A stretch of 64,000 nt of DNA from Flavobacterium subsaxonicum WB 4.1-42 = DSM 21790 (GTDB lineage Bacteria; Bacteroidota; Bacteroidia; Flavobacteriales; Flavobacteriaceae), in NCBI RefSeq assembly GCF_000422725.1, contig NZ_AUGP01000017.1, positions 434,001-498,000 on the forward strand. Direction: 5' to 3'. Positions 25,557 through 34,305 of the stretch are shown here, piece by piece. The notes beneath the pieces were generated by a model. That model saw only the letters and a program-made list of their open reading frames with translations. It had not been told where the DNA came from and made no database searches. Position numbers and translations under genes: made by a program. Every line of letters begins with the position of its first letter. The first letter of the stretch is position 1.

Positions 25557-26522
25557 TTAAACCATCTGCCCGCTAAACTTATCCCTGTACATTTTGGGGG
25601 TCATGCCTACGGTTTTTTTAAAGAGGGAGCGAAAAGTCTTCAGGTCGTTGTAGCCGCTCTCCAGCATCACTTCCAGTATGCTGTGTCGCGATTGCTCCAG
25701 CAATTGCTTGGCGGCCTCAATACGTGTTTTTTGCAGGTATTCTATTGGGGTAATGCCGGTAACCAACTTAAAGCGGCGCACCAGGTTGCGGCGGCTGGCG
25801 GGCACATCTATAATAATTTCTTCTATGGTATTGGCCTTGCTAAAGTGTTTTTTAATCTGGTCCTGCGTTTGCTTAACCAGGGCATCGCCATGATCGTGAG
25901 CCGGCGCAAAGGTGCCAAAATAGGTTTGCCGGTTACGGTCCAGGTCAATCGAAAAAACCTTGGCAGCACGCACCGCCACCTCTTTACTGCAATACACCTC
26001 AAGCAATAGCATTAGTAAATGGAAGGTATTGGTTGCCCCGCCACTGGTGTACACACGGTCTTTCTCGGTCACCACCGCTTCGGCCTGTAATTGCACCAAC
26101 GGAAAGAGCCTTGCAAAGGCAGCCTCGGCATTAATATGGGTGGTTGCAGGCTTATTATCTAACAATCCGGCAGCGGCAAGCAAAAAGGCACCCGTGCAAA
26201 AACTGGCAACGGCAGCGCCTTCGGCATACTGGTTTTGCAGCCAGGGTATCCATGCCAAATTTGCGTTTATGGCCTCGCCAATACCATCGTGTTTAAAAGA
26301 GGGTACCAATATTAAATCGTAATACGATCCGGCCTCAACCGGCCTGCGCAAATGCTTATCATAAGCGCTTGCCGCGTGATTGGACTGGTGCAAAAGCGAG
26401 AGGGTAAAAGGCTGGTCGAGGCCGTCTTCGGTATAAAAACGATTGGCGGTTTCAAATACATCGAGCACCGCGGCGGCGCTTAAAAGGCGATGGTCGTGGG
26501 TAAGAATAATGGCTACTTGCAT
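25557..26522 (-). CDS. GlxA-like transcriptional regulator (DJ-1/PfpI domain plus AraC HTH)
   Basis: A regulator of about 321 residues from the Met at MQVAIILTHDHRLLSAAAVL; the frame runs 11 codons further upstream. The N-terminal class I glutamine amidotransferase-like domain (about 1-190) has the nucleophile-elbow-like VASFCTGAFLLAAAGLL. The C-terminal AraC domain has VPASRRNLVRRFKLVTGI and SGYNDLKTFRSLFKKTVGMT. It is divergent from the doxX operon with promoter boxes 11 bases apart, so it probably controls that operon. Ligand unknown. Confidence 0.92.
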   Translation of the reverse strand: MQVAIILTHDHRLLSAAAVLDVFETANRFYTEDGLDQPFTLSLLHQSNHAASAYDKHLRRPVEAGSYYDLILVPSFKHDGIGEAINANLAWIPWLQNQYAEGAAVASFCTGAFLLAAAGLLDNKPATTHINAEAAFARLFPLVQLQAEAVVTEKDRVYTSGGATNTFHLLMLLLEVYCSKEVAVRAAKVFSIDLDRNRQTYFGTFAPAHDHGDALVKQTQDQIKKHFSKANTIEEIIIDVPASRRNLVRRFKLVTGITPIEYLQKTRIEAAKQLLEQSRHSILEVMLESGYNDLKTFRSLFKKTVGMTPKMYRDKFSGQMV

Positions 26523-26601
26523 AATGGTTTGGCTTGGCGTTTTTATTAAAAACATGCTTTTGTCTCAAATGCCCCCTTATGTTGACTTTTAAGCACAGTA
26601 A

Positions 26602-26628
26602 CAAAACTAAACATTTCATTTAAATTTG
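26602..26628. promoter_or_regulatory. Back-to-back promoters of the GlxA-like gene and the doxX operon
   Basis: Minus-strand box TAGTTTTG (26602-26609) and plus-strand box TAAATTTG (26621-26628) are only 11 bases apart. RNA polymerase or a regulator at one would affect the other. Confidence 0.65.
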
Positions 26629-26682
26629 CAATAGCAAGCATAAATTATTAAATTCATAAAAAATTTAATAAAAACTTAACGT

Positions 26683-27069
26683 ATGAAAAGATTATTAAGT
26701 CCCCTGTCGCTTAACCCCGATTTGGGAGCACTGCTGTTAAGGCTGTTGTTTGGCGGTATGTTTACTTATATCGGTTATGGTATGCTTGCCAATTACGACA
26801 CTATAGTGCCCATGTTTGGTGATATTATTGGCAACCTTGTAATTTTTGCAGAGTTTTTTTGCGGCATCCTTATAGCATTGGGTTTGTTTACCCGCTTTGC
26901 CATTGTACCCGCTTTTATAACTATGGTAGTGCTCTACATTATTGCCCCTTTTGATGCCAAGGTCCATGCTTTTATTTTCCTGATTATGTGCCTGCCCCTA
27001 TTTGTTGCCGGTGGCGGAAAATACAGCCTGGATTATATATTGTTTACTAAAAAACAAACCATAGAATGA
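26683..27069 (+). CDS. DoxX-family membrane protein
   Basis: A 128-residue inner membrane protein with about four hydrophobic segments (ALLLRLLFGGMFTYIGYGML, FAEFFCGILIALGLFTRFAI, VPAFITMVVLYIIAP, FIFLIMCLPLFVAGGGKYSL). The GGGKYSLDY ending is typical of DoxX/DoxD relatives, several of which take part in redox or respiratory functions. It is the first gene of a plus-strand operon and overlaps the next gene by 4 bases. Confidence 0.9.
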   Translation: MKRLLSPLSLNPDLGALLLRLLFGGMFTYIGYGMLANYDTIVPMFGDIIGNLVIFAEFFCGILIALGLFTRFAIVPAFITMVVLYIIAPFDAKVHAFIFLIMCLPLFVAGGGKYSLDYILFTKKQTIE

Positions 27070-27629
27070 GAAAGTTAAAACTGCAGGTACAGATGTCGGT
27101 TGACGGATTTATTGCCGGCCCCGAAAGCGAAATGGACTGGATGCGCTGGGATTGGGGCGATGATATTAATGCTTATGTTACCGAGCTTTGTAATGATATA
27201 GATACGATACTCCTGGGCCGAAAGCTGGCAGAAGGGTTTATTCCGCACTGGGAGCAAATGCAGGCCAACCCCGAAACTGCCGATGCCGGCTCTGAGCTTA
27301 TGACGGCCACGCCCAAAATAGTTTTTACAAAGACGCTAAAATCTTCCGACTGGGTGAATACCACGCTGGCCACAGGAGAGTATATTGGAGAAATAAACAA
27401 CCTGAAAAACCGAAATGGCGGCGACATTATTGCTTATGGCGGCGCAACTTTTGTATCATCGCTTATAAAAGCCGGCCTTATTGACGACTACTACCTGTTT
27501 GTAAACCCTGCTGCTTTGGGCAAAGGCCTGCCTATTTTTCAGGAAATAACCGGCACGCTTAATTTACAGCTTAAAGAGGCCAAAGCGTTTAATTGCGGCA
27601 TAGCCGTATTGCATTACACCAAAGCATAA
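27066..27629 (+). CDS. Dihydrofolate reductase-family protein (RibD C-terminal-like)
   Basis: A 187-residue NADPH-dependent reductase fold: MRKLKLQVQMSVDGFIAGPE, the DTILLGRKLAEGF region and GGDIIAYGGATFVSSLIKAG. The family includes the RibD reductase domain and many stand-alone proteins of unknown substrate. It lacks a deaminase domain and has no riboflavin neighbours, so a biosynthetic role is doubtful. Translation is coupled to doxX by the ATGA overlap. Confidence 0.9.
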   Translation: MRKLKLQVQMSVDGFIAGPESEMDWMRWDWGDDINAYVTELCNDIDTILLGRKLAEGFIPHWEQMQANPETADAGSELMTATPKIVFTKTLKSSDWVNTTLATGEYIGEINNLKNRNGGDIIAYGGATFVSSLIKAGLIDDYYLFVNPAALGKGLPIFQEITGTLNLQLKEAKAFNCGIAVLHYTKA

Positions 27630-27653
27630 CCATTATTAGAAAAACAACAAACC

Positions 27654-28181
27654 ATGACAGTACTTTCCATCCTACTTATAACCCTTCTTTCAATTATCAT
27701 AACGGCGCTGTTTATTGCACTGTTTATCCCTAAAGATTATGTTATTGAGCGCAGCATTGTTATAGACAAACCCGTACACACGGTGTTTGATTATGTTAAG
27801 CTGCTAAACAATCAGGAGCATTACAGCAAGTGGGTTATGCGCGACCCAGACAAAAGGGTTACCAACACCGGCATAGATGGCACCGTGGGCTTTAAACAGG
27901 CGTGGGTTGGCAAAAAAGCCGGCGAAGGCGAACAGGAAATTACCGGTATTGCACCTAACGAACGCATTACTATAACAATCAGGTTTGTAAAGCCATTTAA
28001 AAACACCGCCCACATTTATATGGCTACGCAGCCCCTTACCGAACACAGCACTAAAGTTACCTGGGGCATGAGCGGCAACAGCAAGTACCCAATGAATTTA
28101 ATGACTGCCATGATGAAGGGCACATTAGGTAACGATATGGATACGAGCCTTAATTACCTGAAGATTATTTTGGAGAGATAG
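27654..28181 (+). CDS. SRPBCC-family (START/Bet v1-like) protein
   Basis: A 175-residue protein with one N-terminal transmembrane helix (LSILLITLLSIIITALFIAL), followed by the ligand-binding fold starting IERSIVIDKPVHTVFDYVKL. It belongs to the polyketide cyclase/AHSA1-like superfamily, which binds hydrophobic ligands. It follows the reductase gene by 24 bases. Function unknown. Confidence 0.88.
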   Translation: MTVLSILLITLLSIIITALFIALFIPKDYVIERSIVIDKPVHTVFDYVKLLNNQEHYSKWVMRDPDKRVTNTGIDGTVGFKQAWVGKKAGEGEQEITGIAPNERITITIRFVKPFKNTAHIYMATQPLTEHSTKVTWGMSGNSKYPMNLMTAMMKGTLGNDMDTSLNYLKIILER

Positions 28182-28182
28182 C

Positions 28183-28320
28183 TAATAGATTATTAGATTT
28201 TTGGATGATTGGATTTTTAGAGGAGATAATAGGCGGAAGATGATAGACGGGATATAATAGACTTCGGACATCCAACTTTCGACTTTATGACTTTCGACCT
28301 GATGACTTTACGACTTTACA
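28183..28320. repeat. Short tandem oligonucleotide repeats
   Basis: TTAGATTTTTGGATGATTGG-type units (28183-28215), then GACTTTCGACTTTATGACTT-type units (about 28275-28320). They fill the gap inside the operon between the SRPBCC and first VOC genes. No coding or structural signal beyond the repeats is seen. Confidence 0.6.
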
Positions 28321-28341
28321 CTTAATTTAAACTATATAATT

Positions 28342-28797
28342 ATGAGAGCATTAAACCCGTATTTAAATTTTAATGGTACTACCGAAGAGGCTTTTAACCA
28401 TTATAAAAGTGTTTTTGGTGGCGAATTCCAAATGGTTATGCGCTATAAGGATATCCCTAAGGGCGAAGTAATGGATGGCTGTGTTGATATGCAGGACCAG
28501 GAAATTCCGAAAGAGGAAGAAAACTACATTATGCACATTTCGCTAATGATTGGTGATAGTGCCCTAATGGGCTGCGATGTACCATCGGCTATGGGGAAGG
28601 TTAATTTTGGCAACAGTGTATCGATATCTTTTAGTGCCGAAAGCCGCGAGGATGCCGACCGTGTTTTTGCAGGCCTGTCTGAAGGTGGCAAGATCATGAT
28701 GCCTATGGGCGATATGTTTTGGGGTGCTTACTTTGGTATGGCAACCGATAAATTTGGTATTGACTGGATGGTTAGCTTCGATAAAAACTATCAATAA
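28342..28797 (+). CDS. VOC-family protein (PhnB/glyoxalase-like)
   Basis: A 151-residue protein of the vicinal oxygen chelate fold. MRALNPYLNFNGTTEEAFNH and YKSVFGGEFQMVMRYKD are typical of the PhnB-like subgroup, and the C-terminus has WGAYFGMATDKFGIDWMVSF. Such proteins are metal- or ligand-binding; the substrate is not predictable. It lies 6 bases before the next VOC frame. Confidence 0.92.
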   Translation: MRALNPYLNFNGTTEEAFNHYKSVFGGEFQMVMRYKDIPKGEVMDGCVDMQDQEIPKEEENYIMHISLMIGDSALMGCDVPSAMGKVNFGNSVSISFSAESREDADRVFAGLSEGGKIMMPMGDMFWGAYFGMATDKFGIDWMVSFDKNYQ

Positions 28798-28851
28798 AAG
28801 CCTATGTTCCTGCTACCCATTATACAATCTAAACCTATAAATACAACAGCT

Positions 28852-29232
28852 ATGTTTAAAGATGTAAAAGCATTCAGCGGATATTCGGCCAACAATACGC
28901 CGGCGGTTAAAAAGTTTTATACCGATGTTTTAGGACTTGAAGTTAAAGACGGTATAGAAGGAATTTTAGAACTGTACATTGCCGGCAGCACCCCGGTTAT
29001 TATCTACCCGAAAGACAACCACGAACCCGCCACATTTACCGTGCTTAACTTCCCCGTGCCGGATGTAGAAAAGGCTGTAGCCGATTTAAAAGGCCGTGGC
29101 GTTAGTTTTGAAAGCTATAACCTGCCTAACTTTAAGACTGATGATGATAATATATTTCGCGGCGGTGGCCCGCTAATTGCCTGGTTTAAAGATCCGGCGG
29201 GCAATATACTATCGGTATTGCAGGAAGAGTAA
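28852..29232 (+). CDS. VOC-family protein
   Basis: A second glyoxalase/bleomycin-resistance-fold protein, 126 residues from the Met at [20 protein letters not shown]. The frame can be extended 16 codons upstream, but those residues do not fit the fold. Motifs are [12 protein letters not shown], the middle strand PVIIYPKDN and the final [19 protein letters not shown]. The neighbouring VOC gene is only distantly similar. Function unknown. Confidence 0.9.
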   Translation: MFKDVKAFSGYSANNTPAVKKFYTDVLGLEVKDGIEGILELYIAGSTPVIIYPKDNHEPATFTVLNFPVPDVEKAVADLKGRGVSFESYNLPNFKTDDDNIFRGGGPLIAWFKDPAGNILSVLQEE

Positions 29233-29239
29233 CCGATAG

Positions 29240-29389
29240 GCAGTGTTCAGTATTCAGTATTCAGATAGTTTGCAGTCGCAGTCGCAGTTTGCAGTTCGTG
29301 CACGCAGATTATAATCGCATTCTCAATTCTCAATTCTCAATTCTCAATTCTAAAATCTAAAATCTCAATTCTAAAATCTAAAATCTTAA
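29240..29389. repeat. Heptanucleotide tandem repeats (TCAATTC / TAAAATC)
   Basis: From about 29318 the sequence is a run of 7-base units, TCAATTC four times, then TAAAATC and TCAATTC mixed. It is preceded by TCAGTAT- and GCAGTC-type repeats. They stop a few bases before the DinB start codon. Confidence 0.75.
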
Positions 29390-29391
29390 GT

Positions 29392-29895
29392 ATGTCGATA
29401 CAAATCATCAATCAGTTAGAAAGCGCTCTGGGCGAAACCGTTGCACTTTTGTCTTCGTTTAATGAGGAGCAGATAAATAAAATTCCGTTTGAGGGTAGCT
29501 GGACAGCCGCGCAGGTAGGCAGGCACCTGTATAAATCAGAGGCCGATATAGACCAGTTATTCTACGCCCCTGCCCAACCCGCAGGCAGGCAGCCTGATGA
29601 AAGGGCCGAGGGTTTAAAGCAAATCCTTCTGGACTATAGCACCAAAATGAAATCACCCGACTTTATTATTCCCGAAGATATGGAGTTTGATAAGGCACGG
29701 TTGATTACATCATTAGCTGAAGCTAACGATAAGATGCTGAAAGCCGTATCCGGAACCGACCTTACGGATATTGCCCCGTTAGAAGACGGCAACCCATTAC
29801 AAGGCAGCACCAAGCTGGAGGTAGTGCATTTTATAACCTACCACACCATGCGGCACAACCATCAGATAAATAAGATAAAAGAAATAGTGCAGTAA
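29392..29895 (+). CDS. DinB-family protein
   Basis: A 167-residue four-helix-bundle protein of the DinB/YfiT superfamily, often metal-dependent (thiol transferases and stress proteins). Candidate metal-binding histidines lie in SWTAAQVGRHLYKSEADIDQ and in VVHFITYHTMRHNHQINK near the end, as usual for the family. It is the last gene of the operon that begins with doxX; its stop abuts that of the convergent lipoprotein gene. Confidence 0.92.
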   Translation: MSIQIINQLESALGETVALLSSFNEEQINKIPFEGSWTAAQVGRHLYKSEADIDQLFYAPAQPAGRQPDERAEGLKQILLDYSTKMKSPDFIIPEDMEFDKARLITSLAEANDKMLKAVSGTDLTDIAPLEDGNPLQGSTKLEVVHFITYHTMRHNHQINKIKEIVQ

Positions 29896-30303
29896 CTATT
29901 GCGATACATTGTACTCAATCAGAGCCACTTCTTCAGCCTGGGGTGCAACGTGGCCTTCTTCTGTTTTTATAAGCTCGCCTTCCACAAAAATACTTAGTGT
30001 ATAAGGCACCGGCTGTGCGCCATTGTTTACAAAACGCACCTGCTTGTGGGCATTAAAAGGTGGCTCCACGTGCTCAAACTCGTACCATTCTTCCAGAGCA
30101 GCAACCGACGTACCTTCTTCGGTAATCAGGTTACCGGTGGCATCCCGATAAATTACGCCTGCTATAACAGGCTCGGCAACATTAATACGGTATTGTATAA
30201 AAACATTATCATCGTCTTCGCTTTCGTCGCCGTGGCTGCAGGATACTGTGGCGGGCAAAACAGCAAATAACAACAGGGTTATGTAGGTAATTGTTCGTTT
30301 CAT
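29896..30303 (-). CDS. Small lipoprotein, unknown function
   Basis: A 135-residue protein with a lipoprotein signal (MKRTITYITLLLFAVLPATV then SC, lipobox TVSC). The first mature residues are acidic (SHGDESEDDD), compatible with the surface lipoprotein export signals of this phylum. The remainder looks like a small beta-sandwich (FVNNGAQPVPYTLSIFVEGE). No family recognised. Confidence 0.75.
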   Translation of the reverse strand: MKRTITYITLLLFAVLPATVSCSHGDESEDDDNVFIQYRINVAEPVIAGVIYRDATGNLITEEGTSVAALEEWYEFEHVEPPFNAHKQVRFVNNGAQPVPYTLSIFVEGELIKTEEGHVAPQAEEVALIEYNVSQ

Positions 30304-30534
30304 AGCATGTAAGGTTGATGCCCAAATATCTACAAAATTTTTATCCTCAAAAACCGAATTAACATTTTTATAACGATTTTGCGATTTTTAATCGTAACAT
30401 TTTCAAACAGATAAAAAACACCTCTATCTCAATACAACTTTTTACTTAAAACTCAGCAAATTCACCAGTTATAAAAAAGGTAAAGCTTTTTGTTTAACAA
30501 AATAGTAGTAATATTGCCTTTCAAAACCAAGTAT

Positions 30535-33500
30535 ATGTATAAACACTACTTTAAATTTGTTTTGGCTGCGTTTTTTTTTATTACCGGCGTAATTACAAAA
30601 GCCCAAACCACAGTACCGTACTATAACACATTTGATAATCCGCTTGATGGTGCCGACTGGACACACTATGCTATAAGTGGTAACGACGACTGGACCTTTA
30701 CCCAAGCTTATGGCAGCTATACCGAAGCGTGGAAAACCGGCTATTCTGATGTGCAGCAGCCAGGCGAAAGGGTATTAGAAACCCCAGCTTTTAACCTTAC
30801 TGGTGTCATAGACCCTGTATTTACTTTTAATCATAGAACGAGTGCATCAAACGGCGATTATTTTAAGCTGGAGTATTCTATAGATAATGGCACCACATGG
30901 CTTATTTTGGATAATACTGCTGCTACCAAATTAAACTGGCAGGGTGCAAGCGGTTTTTTTACAGGCTACACTGCTGCAACAAAATCATCAATAAGCCTTA
31001 CTTTTTTAAACAATCCGGCGTCGGTTAAATTTCGTTTCAGGTGCTTAACAAACTTTAGTACTGGTTTTGGCTGGGTACTTAACGATATTTACCTTGGCCC
31101 TAAAATAATTAATTTTACAGCACAACCCGCCTTAAATATTACTACAGCAGTTACATGTGCTACATTTACAGTATCTGCAAATGTAATTTTTACTAATACT
31201 TTTAACCAAGCAGCATCACTTACCACAAAATACTTTCTCTCTGCAAATACTACATTAGATCCTTTAGATCTGGAATTAGGAACCAAAACAGGGATGACAG
31301 GCGGAGGTGCGCAACAATGGGATAAAGAGCTTAGCCTGCCTGCAAGCACGCAACCCGGCAATTACTATATATTATATAAACATGACAATGATAATGCCGT
31401 AGCCGAATCTAATGAGGAGGATAATACAGGCATGGCGCAGCTTACCGTTAAACCTGTATTAAGCACGCCTTATTTTGAAAATTTTGAAACTCCGGGCCCC
31501 AACTCCTGGGATGCTTACATATCTCAATACGCTAACGACGATTTATTGTGGGATCTTGGCCAAGCATGGCGGCATCATTATACCGGGGCACACAGCGGCA
31601 CACATGCCTGGCATACCAGCAATACTTTTTATTACGATACAAGTTTTATACAACCACAATGGGTAGAGTCGCCATTTTTAGACCTTAGCCAAAGTACAGG
31701 CCCGCAAATAATAAGCCTTTGGGCAAGCGGAGACCATACTTTTACAATTCAGTACAATACAGACTGCTCTTCTACATGGACAGACCTTGCAACAACGGGC
31801 GGTGGCGCTCATGAATGGTATCCTATAGTTATTAATCTGCCCGACGCCATTGCAACCCTGCCAAGTGTGCGTTTCAGGATTCAGTACCAAATGGTATACA
31901 CCCTGCCAGAAGGCGTAGCTTTTGATGATGTTTACATTGGCCCGGATAAGCCCGATGTGGTTATATCGGGCATAAATAACGACCGTTTTACACTATCATC
32001 AGATCCTGAAATGTCGTTTAGTTATAGCCTGTTAAATTCAACTAATAATTATTATGATGAGTTTACAAGCCATACCAAATTTTACTGGTCTGCAGATGAT
32101 GTTTTAGATACTAACGACCCTTTACTAGGCACAAAGCAGGAGGCTGACCCTAACCAGACACTTGAATTTTTAACTACCTATACGTTTACAAAACCCACTA
32201 CTGCACCAGGAACCTATTACCTGTTTTGCAAAATGGATGCTAATAACGAACATGATGAGCGACAGGAAGATAATAACGTTGTTCGCTTTAAAGTAAACCA
32301 GCAGCAACTAGCTTCTTTTCCATACTTTAATGATTTTGAAACCGAGGCAAACAATTGGGAACATAGCAGTACCTTAACTGCCGACGACTGGCATTGGGGC
32401 ACTGCAAGTGGCGCTACAGTAAACTCAACGGCATTTAGCGGCAGCAAAGCATTAATAGCTGCAAACAGCAATGGCAGGATTACACCCATGAGCCGCATGC
32501 ATTATTACTCACCTATTTTTGACCTCACCGCTACAGATAACCCTGTTATGGAATTTGATATGCATTACATTATGAATATTTCGGGCAGTTCGCTTCTTGA
32601 AGAAGATGGTGGTGTAAGTGTAAGCTGCTCTACAGATGGCGGACAAAGCTGGTTTGACATTTATAACGAACTCGCTACATCTAACATGTGGCTTAGATAT
32701 ACAAATTACAACAGAGAAAACGGCCTTGATGAACACCAACGTTATGAAAACAGCACCCTGCACTACAACTCTAACCTGCAATTAAAGCCAAGCAATGCCT
32801 ACAATGGCCGCGACTGCGACCGTACAACGCATTATGTAGCCAATCTGTCTGATTTTAAGCAATATGATAATGTAAGGTTTAGATTTAATATAGGTTTAAA
32901 AAATAATACTACCGAGCCCGACCTTACAGGCAATACCGAATGTACAGTACTTGTAGATAACTTCTCGATTGCAGAATCTACTAAAGACCTTACGGTAAAG
33001 TATAGCAAAGAATTGCAGATAAGTGCGCTTTCGCAAAAAATAAAATTCTTTATGCATGTTAGCAACCAGGGCAACAGTGCTACTAACCTTACTAATGCAA
33101 AGTTTTATGTTTCTACAGATACAACTCTTGATGCCAGCGATTACTATTTAGGAGAAACCCTGTTAAACCCCGTCAGGCCAGATAACAGTGCGTATATAAA
33201 TACGGCATTTAGTGCTCCTGATAACCTGGACGACTACCAATATCTTATTTACGAGCTTGATGCCAACAATGCTAACATAGAAACCAACAAAACCAACAAT
33301 ATTGGTGCATGGCCCCTGGCATTAAACAGCCAGGAGACCTATCCGTACACTAATGAATTTGATGATATTGTGGTAAACGGATGGCACCAGTATTGCACCG
33401 CTACCGTAAACAGTACTACGCTTAACAACAATTATCGTATGCGTAATACGAGGGCTCCAAATGAATACCTTTCGTCTGTATATGATAACTATTATCCTGA

Positions 33501-34230
33501 AAACGGAATTTTTGCTACCGAAAGAATAAACCCTCCGTACTTTTCTAACGATGCGCAGGCATTTTATCTGGAAAGCCCAAGCTTTAACTTTACTACAGCC
33601 AATACCAGCAATCCATTATTCGTATCTTTTGAATTTTACTGTATGGGGCGTGGTGGCTCAGACGAAATTGGCACTAATAGCGATGGAGGTACTATGCAAT
33701 ATTCTATTGATGGAGGTACTACCTGGAATGTTTTAGAAGATCCTGCCCATACTTTTTATTGGCATTTTTTCGACGATTTTATAATTGATAATTTAGACAC
33801 CAATGGGTGGCACCATTCGCAACCGGTATATGTACAGGCATCTTGTAGCCTTGCATTTTTAGCAGGGCAGCCAGATGTTGTATTTAGGTATAAATATTGC
33901 AGCAAAGCTCAAAATAGTGATGAGCATGCTAACGGATTAAGGATAAAGAATTTTAAAATTGGTGTAGATGAGGAACTTGCTGTAAAAGAAATGTCTAAAA
34001 ATTCTTTGTTTACCTACTATCCTAACCCGGTAAACGATGTGCTAAACCTGCATGCTGCAACACCTATTAATAATGTAGCTGTGTATACCATTACCGGTCA
34101 GAAAGTTGTAGAAAAAATCGCCCATGATAGTAACGTCCAAATTAACCTTTCAGGGCTAAGTAAAGGCGTTTATCTTGCAAAAGTTACTGCCGGCAACAAA
34201 ACCGAAACTGCAAAAATTATCCTGCAATAA
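30535..34230 (+). CDS. Large secreted protein with type A T9SS sorting domain
   Basis: A protein of about 1231 residues exported through the Sec and type IX systems. The start at MYKHYFKFVLAAFFFITGVI gives a clean signal peptide; the frame extends 15 codons upstream. The body repeats a motif in which a PYxNDFE(T)-type strand opens a lectin-like 'choice-of-anchor' domain ending in FDDVYIG or LNDIYLG, alternating with CARDB-like segments (TKYFLSANTTLDPLDLELGT, NAKFYVSTDTTLDASDYYLG, each ending in E(S/T)NxxNN). The C-terminal 75 residues are the sorting domain (YYPNPVNDVLNLHAA to KTETAKIILQ). Probably an adhesin or part of a surface enzyme system; no catalytic domain is seen. Confidence 0.9.
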   Translation: MYKHYFKFVLAAFFFITGVITKAQTTVPYYNTFDNPLDGADWTHYAISGNDDWTFTQAYGSYTEAWKTGYSDVQQPGERVLETPAFNLTGVIDPVFTFNHRTSASNGDYFKLEYSIDNGTTWLILDNTAATKLNWQGASGFFTGYTAATKSSISLTFLNNPASVKFRFRCLTNFSTGFGWVLNDIYLGPKIINFTAQPALNITTAVTCATFTVSANVIFTNTFNQAASLTTKYFLSANTTLDPLDLELGTKTGMTGGGAQQWDKELSLPASTQPGNYYILYKHDNDNAVAESNEEDNTGMAQLTVKPVLSTPYFENFETPGPNSWDAYISQYANDDLLWDLGQAWRHHYTGAHSGTHAWHTSNTFYYDTSFIQPQWVESPFLDLSQSTGPQIISLWASGDHTFTIQYNTDCSSTWTDLATTGGGAHEWYPIVINLPDAIATLPSVRFRIQYQMVYTLPEGVAFDDVYIGPDKPDVVISGINNDRFTLSSDPEMSFSYSLLNSTNNYYDEFTSHTKFYWSADDVLDTNDPLLGTKQEADPNQTLEFLTTYTFTKPTTAPGTYYLFCKMDANNEHDERQEDNNVVRFKVNQQQLASFPYFNDFETEANNWEHSSTLTADDWHWGTASGATVNSTAFSGSKALIAANSNGRITPMSRMHYYSPIFDLTATDNPVMEFDMHYIMNISGSSLLEEDGGVSVSCSTDGGQSWFDIYNELATSNMWLRYTNYNRENGLDEHQRYENSTLHYNSNLQLKPSNAYNGRDCDRTTHYVANLSDFKQYDNVRFRFNIGLKNNTTEPDLTGNTECTVLVDNFSIAESTKDLTVKYSKELQISALSQKIKFFMHVSNQGNSATNLTNAKFYVSTDTTLDASDYYLGETLLNPVRPDNSAYINTAFSAPDNLDDYQYLIYELDANNANIETNKTNNIGAWPLALNSQETYPYTNEFDDIVVNGWHQYCTATVNSTTLNNNYRMRNTRAPNEYLSSVYDNYYPENGIFATERINPPYFSNDAQAFYLESPSFNFTTANTSNPLFVSFEFYCMGRGGSDEIGTNSDGGTMQYSIDGGTTWNVLEDPAHTFYWHFFDDFIIDNLDTNGWHHSQPVYVQASCSLAFLAGQPDVVFRYKYCSKAQNSDEHANGLRIKNFKIGVDEELAVKEMSKNSLFTYYPNPVNDVLNLHAATPINNVAVYTITGQKVVEKIAHDSNVQINLSGLSKGVYLAKVTAGNKTETAKIILQ

Positions 34231-34255
34231 GGCAACTATACCTTATAATACAAAA

Positions 34256-34291
34256 ACAAACAGGCTACCTTTATTGGGCAGCCTGTTTTGC
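34256..34291. terminator. Bidirectional terminator between the T9SS protein and kynU
   Basis: Stem AAACAGGCT / AGCCTGTTT, with T-runs possible on both sides, placed between two convergent stop codons. Confidence 0.85.
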
Positions 34292-34305
34292 TTTATATAG
34301 TACTA

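Noticed and set aside
29318..29389. CRISPR array
   Set aside because: The repeats are contiguous 7-base units without spacers, and no cas gene is present in the window.
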